A DNA stretch of 64,000 nt, from the NCBI RefSeq assembly GCF_014195505.1, contig NZ_JACIBV010000001.1:8742001-8806000 (forward strand), written 5' to 3'. Source of the stretch: Nonomuraea dietziae (GTDB taxonomy: Bacteria; Actinomycetota; Actinomycetes; Streptosporangiales; Streptosporangiaceae). A program made the translations under genes and the position numbers. The notes beneath the pieces are model-generated. The model had not been told where the DNA came from. It ran no database searches and saw only the letters and a list, made by a program, of their open reading frames with translations. The number at the start of each line of letters is the position of its first letter. Position 1 is the stretch's first letter. Positions 7,748 through 16,980 of the stretch are shown piece after piece.

Positions 7748-10479
7748 CCATACTCAGGCTGGCAGCGCGGCTGGCGCTGCTGCACAGAGGCATCACCGCG
7801 CTGCTGGCGCTGCTGGTTCTCACCGTCACGTTCCTGGGCGGCGCGCTTCCCCGGGTCTTCGAGGACTCCTACGAGCGCTCGCTGCGGCAGGCCGTCCAGG
7901 AGACCAGGCCCGAGCTGCTCGAGATCGCCGTGGGCGCTCGCTCGGCGTTGCCGTCGCGGCGGCCGGACAGCGCCGCCGACCTCGACGCGGTCACCAGGAA
8001 GCTGCGCGCCGCCATGCCGCAGGCCCTCGCCCCGTTGATCGGCGAGGTGACGTACGGCGTGAGCACGAACCGCGTCAGGCTCGTCGGCCACGTGGGGCAT
8101 GAACCCCGCCGCAACAACTTCGTCGACCTGGCATGGAACAGCGGGGCGGCCGAGCGGGTCCGCTACGTCAGGGGCGAGGCGCCGTCGGCGGTCACCACCG
8201 GGGCCAATCCGCTCACCGCGCGATCGACGCCCAACCCCTACCAGGACTCCGCGCTGAGCATCGTGCTGGCCAAGCCGACGCTGACCACCGTCGAGGCCGG
8301 GCTGCCCAGCGACGTCACCGGGCAGATGGGGATCGAGGTCGGCGACACGATCGTCTCCGGAGCCGGGGTCCTGATCAAGGTCACCGGGCTCTACGAGCCG
8401 ATCGACCCCTCCGACCCCTTCTGGTCGGCGTACCCCTCGATGTCGCACGTGTACATCCCCGACCCCGCCGCCAACTCGGCCGCCTTCGTGGTCACCGGCC
8501 TGGTCGGCGAGCAGGGCGTCGCCGTGATGGCGGGCGTCAGCGCGCCCATGCACTACCGGTGGGGGTTCGCGCCCGTTCCCTCCGCCTTCGGCATCAAGCA
8601 GGCGCCTGGCACCGCGTCGGCCTTCGACGCGTTCACCGCAGCGGCGCGCAAGCTGTCGACCCCGGTCATGCCGTACAAGGTGACCAGCCAGTTGCCGAAG
8701 ATCCTGGAGGACTTCCTCGGCAAGCTCGGCGTCACGCAGACACTCATGGGCCTGCTGCTGGCCGGGCTGTTCGCGGTCGCGTTCGGCGTGGTGGCGCTCG
8801 TTGTCGGCCTGCTGCTCGGCCGCGTCGCCGCCGGCCTGGTCGCGGCCAGGGCCAGGGCTGCCTCGACGAGCCAGTTCGCGGCCGTCGGCGCCACGGTGAT
8901 CCTCCTCGCGGTCCTTCCCGGCTCGCTGCTGGGCTTCGCGCTCTCCCGCCTGGTGCCGGGGCTGGACACCACCGTCTCCCTGCTGTCCGCGCCGCTGCCG
9001 GCCCTGGCCACCCTCCTGTACGGCATGGCGCGCCTCCTGCTGACCCACCGGCAGCCGCTCGTGGAGCAGCGCGACGACCTGGTCGCCAGGCCGTTCACGC
9101 CGCGCAGGCTGGTGATCGACCTCCTGGTCGTCCTCCTCGCCGCGGTGGCGGCCTACCTCGCCGTCACGCGCGGCGTGACGACCGCCCAGTCCGCCTCGGG
9201 CGGCGACCCGCTCCTGGTGGCCGCGCCCACCGCGGTCGCCGTCGCCTTCGCGCTGGTCGTGCTGTGGGGCTACCCGTACCTGCTGCGCCTGCTGTCCTTC
9301 GGCGCGGCCAGGAGCAGGACGGCGGTGCTGTTCCTGGCGGTCGCCTCGGCGGCCCGCTCCAGGACCGCCGCCACGCTGCCCGCGCTGATCCTCGTCCCCG
9401 CCCTCACCCTGTCGGTCTACAGCGCGCTCACCCTCGACGCGCTGGACGCGGGGCAGCGCGCCGCGGCCTGGCAGCGGACGGGGGCCGACGCCAAGGTCGG
9501 CGTCGGCGAGGGCGTGATCTCGCCCGCCGCCGTCGAGAAGGTCCGCGCCCTGCCAGGTGTGCGGGAGGTCCTGCCCGTGGAGCTGCGAGAGGGCCGCCTG
9601 TCGGGCGGCACGCTGTCCTTCTCCTACCTGCGCATGGACACCGCCGCCTACGCGCGGCGGCTCGGCTCGGCCCCCTCCGTGGTCGGCGCGCCCGTGGCGG
9701 CCGTCAACAGGGCCGCCACCGCGGCCAAGGGAGCCTCCGTGCCCGTCCTGGTCACCGGCGGTCTCGGCAAGGCGCGCAGCAGGCCGATCGTGCTGGAGGG
9801 CGGCGAGAGCCCGCCCGTCGTGGTCGACCACGTGGGCCACATCGAGCGCTTCCCAGGGACCGACCCGCTGGGCGAGCTTCTCGTGCTGCCCACCTCCGTG
9901 CTGCCCGAGCAGAAGGTCGCGATGCGGCCGAACGGCCTGCTCGTCTTCGGCGACGCGCTGTCGGCCGCCGACCTGGAGCGGGCGGCGGGGCCAGGCGCCT
10001 CCGCGAGCACCCGTGAAGGGGACCTGGCCTCGATCGTCTCGACGCCGCTCACCAGGACGATCAAGCTGGCCTTCCAGCTGACGGCCATCGTGCTGGCCCT
10101 CTACTCCCTGCTGGCGGTGTGGGTGAGCGTGGTCGCCGGCGCGGCGGAACGCGACCGCAGCATCTCCTTCCTGTCCACCATGGGCATGTCGGGCGCGCAG
10201 GCGCGGGCCATCACGCTCGGCGAGATCTCACCGCTGGTGGTCATGGCGGCGGTGGCAGGCATCGCGCTGGGCACGCTCTTCCCCGCGCTCTTCGGCGGGG
10301 GCGTCGACCTGAGCGGCTACGCGGGCGGGCTGCCCGTCGGCTACACCGTCACCTGGAGCACCCCGTTGCTCCTGGGCGCGGGGGTGACCCTGGCCGCGCT
10401 CCTGGGCGCCGTGGGACACGTCGCGCTGTCGGGCAGGAGGAAGGCCGGTGTGGCGCTGCGGGCCGGGGAATCAGCGTGA
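7744..10479 (+). CDS. FtsX-like ABC transporter permease, second of the pair
   Basis: Permease of 911 aa, translationally coupled to the preceding one (ATGA overlap). It shows an N-terminal helix right after the start, a large extracytoplasmic region, a central helix group around residues 330-530 and a C-terminal FtsX bundle (about 780-900) with AAERDRSISFLSTMGMSG, the FtsX-type cytoplasmic turn. It probably forms a heterodimer with its neighbour. Substrate unknown. The ATPase partner must be encoded elsewhere or shared; CydDC upstream are exporters with their own fused ATPases and do not fill this role. Confidence 0.8.
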   Translation: MTILRLAARLALLHRGITALLALLVLTVTFLGGALPRVFEDSYERSLRQAVQETRPELLEIAVGARSALPSRRPDSAADLDAVTRKLRAAMPQALAPLIGEVTYGVSTNRVRLVGHVGHEPRRNNFVDLAWNSGAAERVRYVRGEAPSAVTTGANPLTARSTPNPYQDSALSIVLAKPTLTTVEAGLPSDVTGQMGIEVGDTIVSGAGVLIKVTGLYEPIDPSDPFWSAYPSMSHVYIPDPAANSAAFVVTGLVGEQGVAVMAGVSAPMHYRWGFAPVPSAFGIKQAPGTASAFDAFTAAARKLSTPVMPYKVTSQLPKILEDFLGKLGVTQTLMGLLLAGLFAVAFGVVALVVGLLLGRVAAGLVAARARAASTSQFAAVGATVILLAVLPGSLLGFALSRLVPGLDTTVSLLSAPLPALATLLYGMARLLLTHRQPLVEQRDDLVARPFTPRRLVIDLLVVLLAAVAAYLAVTRGVTTAQSASGGDPLLVAAPTAVAVAFALVVLWGYPYLLRLLSFGAARSRTAVLFLAVASAARSRTAATLPALILVPALTLSVYSALTLDALDAGQRAAAWQRTGADAKVGVGEGVISPAAVEKVRALPGVREVLPVELREGRLSGGTLSFSYLRMDTAAYARRLGSAPSVVGAPVAAVNRAATAAKGASVPVLVTGGLGKARSRPIVLEGGESPPVVVDHVGHIERFPGTDPLGELLVLPTSVLPEQKVAMRPNGLLVFGDALSAADLERAAGPGASASTREGDLASIVSTPLTRTIKLAFQLTAIVLALYSLLAVWVSVVAGAAERDRSISFLSTMGMSGAQARAITLGEISPLVVMAAVAGIALGTLFPALFGGGVDLSGYAGGLPVGYTVTWSTPLLLGAGVTLAALLGAVGHVALSGRRKAGVALRAGESA

Positions 10480-10532
10480 AATGCTGACGGTTCTAAGGAA
10501 AGCAAGCGAGACGACGATATGAGGAGCCACTT

Positions 10533-10910
10533 GTGGCGACTATCGAAGTAACCGACCAGAACTTCAACGACATCGCCGACAAGGGGATCGTCCTCCTGGA
10601 CTTCTGGGCGGCCTGGTGCGGGCCGTGCAGGACGTTCGGGCCGATTTTCGAGCAGGCGTCGGAGAAGCACGCCGACGTCACCTTCGGCAAGATCGACACT
10701 GAGGCGCAGCGAGGGCTGTCGGAGGGGTTCGAGATCACCTCGATCCCGACGATCATGGCGATCCGCGACGGCATCGTCGTCTTCGCCCAGCCAGGCGCTC
10801 TTCCCGCCCCCGCGCTCGAGGACCTGATCGGCCAGGTCAAGGCTCTCGACATGGAGGCCATCAAGGCCGAACTCGCGCAGGAGATGGGCACGGCTCCCGA
10901 GCAGCAGTGA
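10533..10910 (+). CDS. trxA: Thioredoxin family protein
   Basis: Cytoplasmic thioredoxin of 125 aa. The redox motif WCGPC places the active cysteines at residues 29 and 32, and the SIPT segment supplies the cis-proline loop. No signal peptide or membrane helix is visible. It is slightly longer than E. coli thioredoxin because of a C-terminal Glu/Gln-rich tail. I chose the GTG at 10533 because GAGGAG sits just upstream. It ends about 14 bases before a perfect palindrome that would terminate transcription in both directions. Confidence 0.9.
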   Translation: MATIEVTDQNFNDIADKGIVLLDFWAAWCGPCRTFGPIFEQASEKHADVTFGKIDTEAQRGLSEGFEITSIPTIMAIRDGIVVFAQPGALPAPALEDLIGQVKALDMEAIKAELAQEMGTAPEQQ

Positions 10911-10923
10911 CGCCATGACGCGA

Positions 10924-10953
10924 CGAGCCCTCACCCCGCGGGGTGAGGGCTCG
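10924..10953. terminator. Bidirectional hairpin terminator between trxA and DAHP synthase
   Basis: A perfect 30-bp palindrome with 14-nt arms CGAGCCCTCACCCC and GGGGTGAGGGCTCG around a GC centre. It lies between the converging ends of trxA (plus) and the DAHP synthase gene (minus). There is no T run, as is common for actinobacterial terminators. Confidence 0.8.
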
Positions 10954-11070
10954 CGTCACGTGTGGCCAGGCCCGCCCCCGAAGCGGGGGAGCGGGCCGTC
11001 CCGTGGGTCGAACGGCGGCGTTCCTCGGCCGGACCGGCCGTTGCGCGGCAGACCCCTGGCGGGCTCGGGG

Positions 11071-12399
11071 TCAGACCGAGCGGTAGAGCTCGGCCACCCT
11101 GAAGGCCAGGTCGAGCGACTGGCCCCGGTTGAGCCTGGGGTCGCAGGCCGTCTCGTAGCGCAGCGCGAGGTCGCCCTCGACGATCTCCTGGCCGCCGCCC
11201 ACGCACTCCGTCACGTCGTCGCCGGTGAACTCGATGTGGATGCCGCCGGGGTGCGTGCCGAGCGCGCGGTGCACCTCGAAGAAGCCGGCAACCTCGTCGA
11301 GGACGTCGTCGAGGCGGCGCGTCTTGTGCCCGCTCGGCGCCTCCCAGGTGTTGCCGTGCATCGGGTCGCAGATCCAGGCCACTTTCGCCCCCGAGGCGGT
11401 CACCTTCTCCACCAGCGTGGGAAGGTGCTGGCGGATCTTGGAGGCGCCCATCCGCGTGATGAACGTCAGCCGGCCCGCCTCGTTGTCGGGGTTGAGCTTG
11501 TCGACCAGCGCGAGGGCCTCCTCGGGCGAGGTCGTGGGGCCGAGCTTGACGCCGATCGGGTTGCGGATGCGCGAGAAGAACTCCACGTGCGCTCCGTCGA
11601 GCTGCCTGGTGCGCTCGCCGATCCAGACCATGTGCGCCGACACGTCGTACGGCAGGCCGGTGCGTGAGTCGACCCGGGTGAGCGCCCTGTCGTAGTCGAG
11701 GATCAGCGCCTCGTGCGAGGAGTAGAACTCCACCGTGTGGAACTCCTCGGGATCGGCCCCGCAGGCGCGCATGAACGCCAGTGCCTGGTCGATCTCGCGG
11801 GCCAGCTGCTCGTAGCGGCGGCCTGCGGGCGACTCGGCCACGAAGTCCTGGTTCCAGGCGTGGACCTGCCGCAGGTCGGCGTAGCCGCCCTTGGTGAAGG
11901 CCCGCGCGAGGTTCAGCGTGACGGCGGAGGAGTGGTAGGCCCTCAGCAGCCGCCACGGGTCGGGCCTGCGCGACTCGGGGGTGAACTCGAACCCGTTGAC
12001 CATGTCGCCGCGGTATGCGGGCAGCTCGACGCCGTCGCGCACCTCGGTGCCCTTGGAGCGCGGCTTGGCGAACTGGCCGGCCACTCGCCCGATCTTGACC
12101 ACCGGCACCTTGGCGGCGTAGGTGAGCACGATCGCCATCTGCAGGAGCGTCTTGAGCTTGTTGCGCACGTTGTCGGCGGTCGCGCCCGCGAACGTCTCGG
12201 CGCAGTCGCCGCCCTGCAGGACGAACGCCTCGCCCCTGGCCACGGCGGCCAGCTGGTCCTTCAGCTGGTCGCACTCGCCGGCGAAGACCAGCGGGGGCAG
12301 GCCGCCGAGCTCGGCGACGACCTTCTCGAGCTCGCTGCGGTCGGGCCAGTCGGGCTGCTGGGCCGCGGTCATGGTTCGCCACGAATCAAGGTTGCTCAC
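11071..12399 (-). CDS. Class II 3-deoxy-7-phosphoheptulonate (DAHP) synthase
   Basis: First enzyme of the shikimate pathway: it condenses phosphoenolpyruvate and erythrose 4-phosphate to DAHP. The protein has 442 aa, usual for the plant/actinobacterial class II family. Recognisable motifs include PPLVFAGECDQL, FVLQGGDCAETF, VVKIGRVAGQFAKPRS, FYSSHEALILDYD and AWICDPMHGNTW. I chose the GTG start at 12399 because family members begin with a short segment before the WPD element, here SNLDSWRTMTAAQQPDWPD. It is a housekeeping gene and not obviously part of the cluster at 26-51 kb, although aromatic amino acid supply would feed the kynurenine-type enzyme there. Confidence 0.93.
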   Translation of the reverse strand: MSNLDSWRTMTAAQQPDWPDRSELEKVVAELGGLPPLVFAGECDQLKDQLAAVARGEAFVLQGGDCAETFAGATADNVRNKLKTLLQMAIVLTYAAKVPVVKIGRVAGQFAKPRSKGTEVRDGVELPAYRGDMVNGFEFTPESRRPDPWRLLRAYHSSAVTLNLARAFTKGGYADLRQVHAWNQDFVAESPAGRRYEQLAREIDQALAFMRACGADPEEFHTVEFYSSHEALILDYDRALTRVDSRTGLPYDVSAHMVWIGERTRQLDGAHVEFFSRIRNPIGVKLGPTTSPEEALALVDKLNPDNEAGRLTFITRMGASKIRQHLPTLVEKVTASGAKVAWICDPMHGNTWEAPSGHKTRRLDDVLDEVAGFFEVHRALGTHPGGIHIEFTGDDVTECVGGGQEIVEGDLALRYETACDPRLNRGQSLDLAFRVAELYRSV

Positions 12400-12430
12400 G
12401 GCATACGAGGGTATTCCACTCGCTCCCGCG

Positions 12431-12450
12431 CGTGGACACCGATGTCCACG
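12431..12450. promoter_or_regulatory. Inverted repeat upstream of DAHP synthase
   Basis: Perfect 8-bp arms CGTGGACA and TGTCCACG separated by four bases, 32 bases upstream of the DAHP synthase start. The position suits an operator or a leader hairpin. No regulator can be named from the sequence. Confidence 0.4.
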
Positions 12451-12675
12451 TAGTGAGAACGCCGTCCGCGGGCGATCGCCGCCTCGGCGAGGCGGCATGG
12501 CGGCCCGTCCGGCCCCGCAGCGCCTACGTTGCAGGTGAGGACGGCCCTGCCGGACCGTACGAGCGGGATCTTCGGCGCGGGCCCGCCGCCACCGAAGCGC
12601 AAGCCAGACTCGACGCAGTCTTTGCCCTGCTTTCAGGGTGGCGTGCCGCTCGTAACCTTCAGCGCGCCTTTCGAG

Positions 12676-13854
12676 TCACTTCGCGCTCACGTGCTCGGGG
12701 CGGACGCCATGGCCGATGAAGCGCGCGAGCAGCCGCCCCACCAGCCTGCCGACGACGGGAAGGGCCGCGAGGTCGGGCAGGCCCGTCGGTCTCACCGATC
12801 CGCTCAGCGCGGGCTGGATCAGCCGCCGCTGCGCCACCTGCTGGGCGAGCTGCGTGGCCTTCGTCGGGAACATCCGCCGCCGCTGCACCTTGGGCAGCGC
12901 GGAGGGGCCTTCGCTGAGCAGGATGTTGGCCGTGGCCACCGCGTCCTGCACCGCCAGGTTGATCCCGACCCCGAACACCGGGGACATGGCGTGGGCCGCG
13001 TCGCCGATGCACAGGAAGCCAGGCCGGTACCACCGCTCGAGCCGGTTCAGCGCCACGGTGAGCACGCTGACGTCCTCGAAGCCCGCGATCGCCTCCGTGC
13101 GGTCGCCGAGGAAGGGCAGCAGCCGCCCGACCTGGCGGCGCAGCTCGCCGACGCCGGCCGCGCGCAGCCTCTCGGCCCCGCCCTTCGGGATGACGTAGCC
13201 GAGCTGCCAGTAGGTCTCCCTGTTGATCGCGACCATCATGTGCCCCGCCGAGACGCGCAGGAAGGCCTCGCCCGGGTCGCCGTCCTCGCGCGGCATCCTG
13301 AACCAGACGACGTCCATCGGCGCGCCCAGCTCCTTCGGCACCAGCCCCGCGGCCGCCCTCAGGGTGGATCCCCGCCCGTCGGCGGCGATCGTCACCTCGG
13401 CCCTGAGCTCGTGCTCGCCCTCGGCGTCGCGGTAGCGCAGCCCGCGCACCGCGTCGCCCTCGCGGATCAGGCCGACGGCCTCGGCGTTCATGAGCAACCG
13501 GAAGTTCGGGTACGTCGCTGCTTCGGTGGTGATGAGGGTGAGGAAGTCCCACTGCGGGACGAAGGCGATGTAGTTGTAGGGGCCGGGCAGGTCGCGCAGG
13601 CTCGAGATCCTGGTCCTGCCGGTGTCGGTGACCAGGTCGAATCCGTACGCCTTGCGGTGCGGGATCCGGTGGAAGGCCTCCGCGAGCCCCAGCTCGTCGA
13701 GCACCTGGAGGGTCGAGGGGTGGATCGTGTCACCCCGGAAGTCGCGCAGGAAGTCGGCGTGCTTCTCCAGCAGGGTCACCTCGACGCCCGCCCTGGCCAG
13801 CAGGAGAGCCAGCACGGCGCCCGCCGGGCCGCCGCCCGCTATCACACAGCGCAT
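12676..13854 (-). CDS. FAD-dependent monooxygenase (class A, PHBH type)
   Basis: Flavoprotein of 392 aa with the N-terminal dinucleotide motif GGGPAGAVLALLLARAG, a DG motif in the form AADGRGSTLR (about residues 160-170), and the second FAD motif GFLCIGDAAHAMSPVFGVGINLAVQDA (about 285-310). These are hallmarks of single-component NAD(P)H-dependent aromatic hydroxylases. The substrate is not evident. The neighbouring minus-strand gene is a kinase-like protein 39 bases upstream, so the two may be co-transcribed. It has no sign of belonging to the NRPS cluster. Confidence 0.82.
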   Translation of the reverse strand: MRCVIAGGGPAGAVLALLLARAGVEVTLLEKHADFLRDFRGDTIHPSTLQVLDELGLAEAFHRIPHRKAYGFDLVTDTGRTRISSLRDLPGPYNYIAFVPQWDFLTLITTEAATYPNFRLLMNAEAVGLIREGDAVRGLRYRDAEGEHELRAEVTIAADGRGSTLRAAAGLVPKELGAPMDVVWFRMPREDGDPGEAFLRVSAGHMMVAINRETYWQLGYVIPKGGAERLRAAGVGELRRQVGRLLPFLGDRTEAIAGFEDVSVLTVALNRLERWYRPGFLCIGDAAHAMSPVFGVGINLAVQDAVATANILLSEGPSALPKVQRRRMFPTKATQLAQQVAQRRLIQPALSGSVRPTGLPDLAALPVVGRLVGRLLARFIGHGVRPEHVSAK

Positions 13855-13892
13855 AATTCATCATGCGCTGAAAACCAGCCGCCGCGCAAGCG

Positions 13893-14876
13893 TCACCCGT
13901 CGAGCCGGTCCAGCACCTTGACCAGCGAGGACATCGCCCGATCGCGCAGCGGGGCGTACTCCTCCTCCGGGTACTGCCTGGGGCCGTTCTCCACCAGCAG
14001 GATCAGGTAGAGGTAGGCCCGGTAGAGGTCGAGCCGCCGGTGCGCGCCGGGGGTCAGCTCCAGCGGGCGCACCGCGCGGTAGCCGGCCAGCAGCGGGTCG
14101 TCCTCCTCGATCTCGTTGAAGATCGTCGGGGTGATCAGCTCGGCGAGCGGGTCACCCCAGAAGGCGCGCTCGTGGTCGATGATCGCCTGGATGCTGGGCG
14201 CGGCGTTCAGGTCGAGGAAGACGTTGCCCGCCCAGACGTCGAAGTGCACCAGGTGCGGCGTGGTCACCTCGTCCAGCGCCTCGGAGGCGCCCTCCAGTAA
14301 TGCCCTCAGCTCGGCGACGGGCCGGGGGAGCGGCGTCCCCTGATAGCGCACGGCGTCGTCGAGCAGCGCGCCCGTCATCCGCAGGTAGGCCTCGCGCCAG
14401 GTCGCGCCGGTCAGGCCGTTGTGCGGGTAGCCGTAGACGTCGCCCGTCACCCCGTTGAGCCGTGCCAGATGGCCGCCGAGCTCGTACCTGAGCGCGGCCT
14501 GGGCGGCGTCGTCGAGCTCCGCCTGGTTCCACGGCGTGCCGTCCAGCACCGTCATGACGAGGTAGTCGCCGCCGAGCACGGGGTCGTCGAAGCCCGCCTT
14601 CAGCAGATTCGCGACCGGCACGCCCGCATCCGCCGCGTGGGCGTAGGCGGCGGCCTCCATGCGCAGCAGGTCTCGTTCGTAGGTGAGCTGGTCGAGGTCG
14701 GGAGGAGGGGACAGCTTCAGCACGACATGGCGGCCGTCGTCGAGGACGAGCTTCCACACGGCGTTGGCGAAGCCGTCGGCCAGCTCGACCGCCTCGCGCA
14801 CGTGCGAGCCGAGAGCCCTGTGGGCGAGAGAGGAGAGGGCGTCGGCGCTGATGCGGCGCTTGGTTCTGCTGTCCAC
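13893..14876 (-). CDS. APH-family phosphotransferase
   Basis: Kinase-fold protein of 327 aa related to aminoglycoside/choline/fructosamine kinases. The catalytic loop reads HLVHFDVWAGNVF (H-x-D-x4-N, about residues 205-220) and the metal-binding segment IIDHERAFWGDPLAEL replaces the usual DFG-like motif. An N-terminal nucleotide lobe with HVVLKL is visible. The substrate cannot be deduced; resistance to an aminoglycoside is only one possibility. Its start faces the importer operon, and the intergenic region contains two CebR-type boxes, the nearer (degenerate) one about 72 bases upstream of this start. Confidence 0.78.
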   Translation of the reverse strand: MDSRTKRRISADALSSLAHRALGSHVREAVELADGFANAVWKLVLDDGRHVVLKLSPPPDLDQLTYERDLLRMEAAAYAHAADAGVPVANLLKAGFDDPVLGGDYLVMTVLDGTPWNQAELDDAAQAALRYELGGHLARLNGVTGDVYGYPHNGLTGATWREAYLRMTGALLDDAVRYQGTPLPRPVAELRALLEGASEALDEVTTPHLVHFDVWAGNVFLDLNAAPSIQAIIDHERAFWGDPLAELITPTIFNEIEEDDPLLAGYRAVRPLELTPGAHRRLDLYRAYLYLILLVENGPRQYPEEEYAPLRDRAMSSLVKVLDRLDG

Positions 14877-14948
14877 GCTCGGATGATCCCTCCATGCGGC
14901 ATTTCAGATCAAACTGTTGCGTTATGGGCTTTCTGAAAAGCCGACCTG

Positions 14949-14962
14949 TGGAAACGCTCCCA
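14949..14962. promoter_or_regulatory. Degenerate CebR-type operator
   Basis: TGGAAACGCTCCCA: the right half matches the CebR palindrome exactly, while the left half differs at two positions. It lies between the divergent kinase and importer genes and may be a secondary site. Confidence 0.5.
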
Positions 14963-15024
14963 CGCTATCGTGTTTCTAGGATTTTTCGGCATATCTCGGA
15001 TACGTCACGCGTACCGCAGCGCTA

Positions 15025-15053
15025 TTGACATCGGGATTCGTCAATTTTACGGT
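15025..15053 (+). promoter_or_regulatory. Predicted promoter of the importer operon
   Basis: TTGACA at 15025-15030, a 17-bp spacer and TACGGT at 15048-15053. The expected start near 15060 lies about 30 bases before the perfect CebR-type box, which could act as a roadblock. Confidence 0.6.
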
Positions 15054-15090
15054 CGCGTTACCTGTCCGGCGCGGCGGAAGGCTTTGCGAG

Positions 15091-15104
15091 TGGGAGCGCT
15101 CCCA
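15091..15104. promoter_or_regulatory. CebR-type operator upstream of the Opp-type importer
   Basis: Perfect 14-bp palindrome TGGGAGCGCTCCCA, identical to the operator known for CebR/CelR regulators of cellulose and cellobiose use. It lies 101 bases before the lipoprotein start. Confidence 0.85.
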
Positions 15105-15204
15105 TGTCATGAGGCGCGTCAATCCGGTTCAGGCCATCGGGGGGATGGTGCTCGAGGAGAACTCCGCGAGGGCGAGATCCCTGCGCGGGGACAAAGGAGA
15201 TTCC

Positions 15205-16971
15205 ATGCGAAACCGATGGCGCGTGCTCACGCCCCTGCTCGCGACCTGCCTGGTCGTGACAGCCTGCACGTCGGGGCAGACGCCCACGCCCGCCGTACAG
15301 TCGAGCGCCCCTGGCGCGGCGGCGAGCCAGGCGCCCGCCCAGGGCGGCGAGGGCGCGTTCCCGCGCAACCAGACGCTGTACACCGGCGGCACCCAGTGGG
15401 GAGCGCCCGCCAACTTCAACCCCATCAGGAACTGGGACCACGCCACGGGCACGAACGGCCTGGTCTACGAGCCGCTGTTCCTGTTCGACCCCAACACGGG
15501 CCAGTTCACCCCGTGGCTGGCCGAGAGCGGAGCCTGGAGCGACGACACCACCTACGAGCTCAAGCTGCGCCAGGGCGTCACCTGGTCGGACGGCAAGCCG
15601 CTGACCGCTGACGACGTGGTGTTCACCTTCGAGCTCGGCAAGATGAAGACGGTGCCCTACGCCAACCTCTGGACCTTCCTCAAGAGCGCGGAGGCGGTCG
15701 ACGGCCAGACGGTGAAGTTCACCTTCACCAAGCCCAACTACCAGCAGTGGGCGAACGCGCTCTACAGCAGGGTGATGCTGCCCAAGCACGTCTGGGAGGC
15801 CCGCTCGGAGGAGGACGTCGTCAACGGCGTCAACGACAAGCCCGTCGGCACGGGCCCCTACAGCTACCACAGCCACGACCAGGACCGCGTGGCCTGGGTC
15901 AAGCGTGACGGCTGGTGGGCCACCAAGGCGCTGAACAAGGACGTCAAGCCCAAGTACATCGTCGACATCGTCAACTCCAGCAACGAGGTCGCCATGGGCC
16001 TGCTGCTGCAGAACGGCCTCGACCTGAGCAACAACTTCCTGCCCGGCATCGCCAACCTGGTCAAGGGCAACTTCGGGGTGAAGACCTACTACCCCGAGCC
16101 GCCGTACATGCTGTCGGCCAACACCGCGTGGCTGGTGCTCAACACCCAGAAGAAGCCGATGGACGACCCGGCCTTCCGCAAGGCCGTCGCCAGCGCCGTC
16201 GACACCAAGAAGATCGTCGAGGGCGTCTACGGCAACCTGGTGCGTCCGGCCAACCCGACGGGCCTGCTGCCGCAGTGGGACAAGTACGTCGACCAGAGCG
16301 TGGTGAGCGAGCTCGGGTTCTCCTTCGACCAGGCCAAGGCCAAGAAGATGCTGGCCGACGCGGGCTACAAGGACACCGACGGCGACGGCTTCGTCGAGAA
16401 CAAGGACGGCTCCAAGATCCAGCTGAAGATCGAGGTCCCGGCCGGCTGGTCGGACTGGATGGAGTCGATCAGGGTCATCGCCGAGAGCGCCAAGGCGGTG
16501 GGCGTCAACCTCACCCCCGAGTTCCCCGACTACAACGCGCTGGTCGACAAGCGCTCGTCGGGCAAGTTCGACATGATGATCAACAATGAGCGGCAGCTGT
16601 CGAACACGCCGTGGATGTACTACGACTACCTCTTCCAGCTGCCGATCCAGAAGGCCCAGAACACGGTCAACTTCGGCCGCTACGAGAACAAGAAGGTCTG
16701 GGACCTGGTCCAGGAGCTCGACGGCAAGAAGCCCGAGGACGAGGCGGGAATGAAGGAGGTCCTGTCCAAGATCCAGCGCATCCAGCTGGAGGAGATGCCG
16801 GCCATCCCGCTCTGGTACAACGGCCTGTGGTCGCAGACCACCAGCTCGGTGTGGACGAACTGGCCATCCTCGGCCCCCGACGCGCCCAAGTCCGCGCCGA
16901 CCATGTGGCGCAACTGGCTGGAGCTGGGCGGCATCCTGACGCTCACCGAGATCCAGCCTGCGAAGGGCTGA
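15205..16971 (+). CDS. ABC transporter substrate-binding lipoprotein (family 5)
   Basis: Extracytoplasmic solute-binding protein of 588 aa, SBP family 5 (peptide/nickel/oligosaccharide group). The signal peptide ends in the lipobox LVVTAC with lipidated Cys21, followed by a Pro/Ala/Gln-rich linker. The mature part starts with TLYTGGTQWGAPANFNPIRN and GLVYEPLFLFD, which to my recollection resembles the cellobiose/beta-glucan-binding members (Thermotoga CbpA type) more than peptide-binding ones. The ATG has AAAGGAGA upstream. A perfect CebR-type operator lies before the gene, so I infer cello-oligosaccharide or beta-glucan fragments as ligand; an oligopeptide ligand remains possible. A hairpin after the stop would favour excess of this protein over the permeases. 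Confidence 0.85.
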   Translation: MRNRWRVLTPLLATCLVVTACTSGQTPTPAVQSSAPGAAASQAPAQGGEGAFPRNQTLYTGGTQWGAPANFNPIRNWDHATGTNGLVYEPLFLFDPNTGQFTPWLAESGAWSDDTTYELKLRQGVTWSDGKPLTADDVVFTFELGKMKTVPYANLWTFLKSAEAVDGQTVKFTFTKPNYQQWANALYSRVMLPKHVWEARSEEDVVNGVNDKPVGTGPYSYHSHDQDRVAWVKRDGWWATKALNKDVKPKYIVDIVNSSNEVAMGLLLQNGLDLSNNFLPGIANLVKGNFGVKTYYPEPPYMLSANTAWLVLNTQKKPMDDPAFRKAVASAVDTKKIVEGVYGNLVRPANPTGLLPQWDKYVDQSVVSELGFSFDQAKAKKMLADAGYKDTDGDGFVENKDGSKIQLKIEVPAGWSDWMESIRVIAESAKAVGVNLTPEFPDYNALVDKRSSGKFDMMINNERQLSNTPWMYYDYLFQLPIQKAQNTVNFGRYENKKVWDLVQELDGKKPEDEAGMKEVLSKIQRIQLEEMPAIPLWYNGLWSQTTSSVWTNWPSSAPDAPKSAPTMWRNWLELGGILTLTEIQPAKG

Positions 16972-16980
16972 CCTCTGGCC

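Larger units (their letters stand above)
14877..15204. promoter_or_regulatory. Divergent control region between the kinase gene and the importer operon
   Basis: 328 bases without a gene. It holds a degenerate CebR-type box (14949-14962), a well-formed promoter (15025-15053), a perfect CebR-type box (15091-15104) and the AAAGGAGA ribosome site of the importer lipoprotein (15193-15200). It is less GC-rich than its surroundings. Confidence 0.6.

Noticed and set aside
4487..9840. Very long antisense frames opposite the FtsX permeases
   Set aside because: They mirror strongly coding plus-strand genes with high third-position GC; their products are His/Gln/Arg/Gly-rich without domains.
10915..12453. 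Plus-strand frames opposite the DAHP synthase gene
   Set aside because: The minus strand encodes a complete, motif-rich DAHP synthase; the plus-strand frames are shadows.
10915..14876. DAHP synthase and FAD monooxygenase as members of the NRPS cluster
   Set aside because: They are more than 11 kb away, on the other strand, separated by the importer and dehydrogenase operons, and have no CebR-type box of their own.
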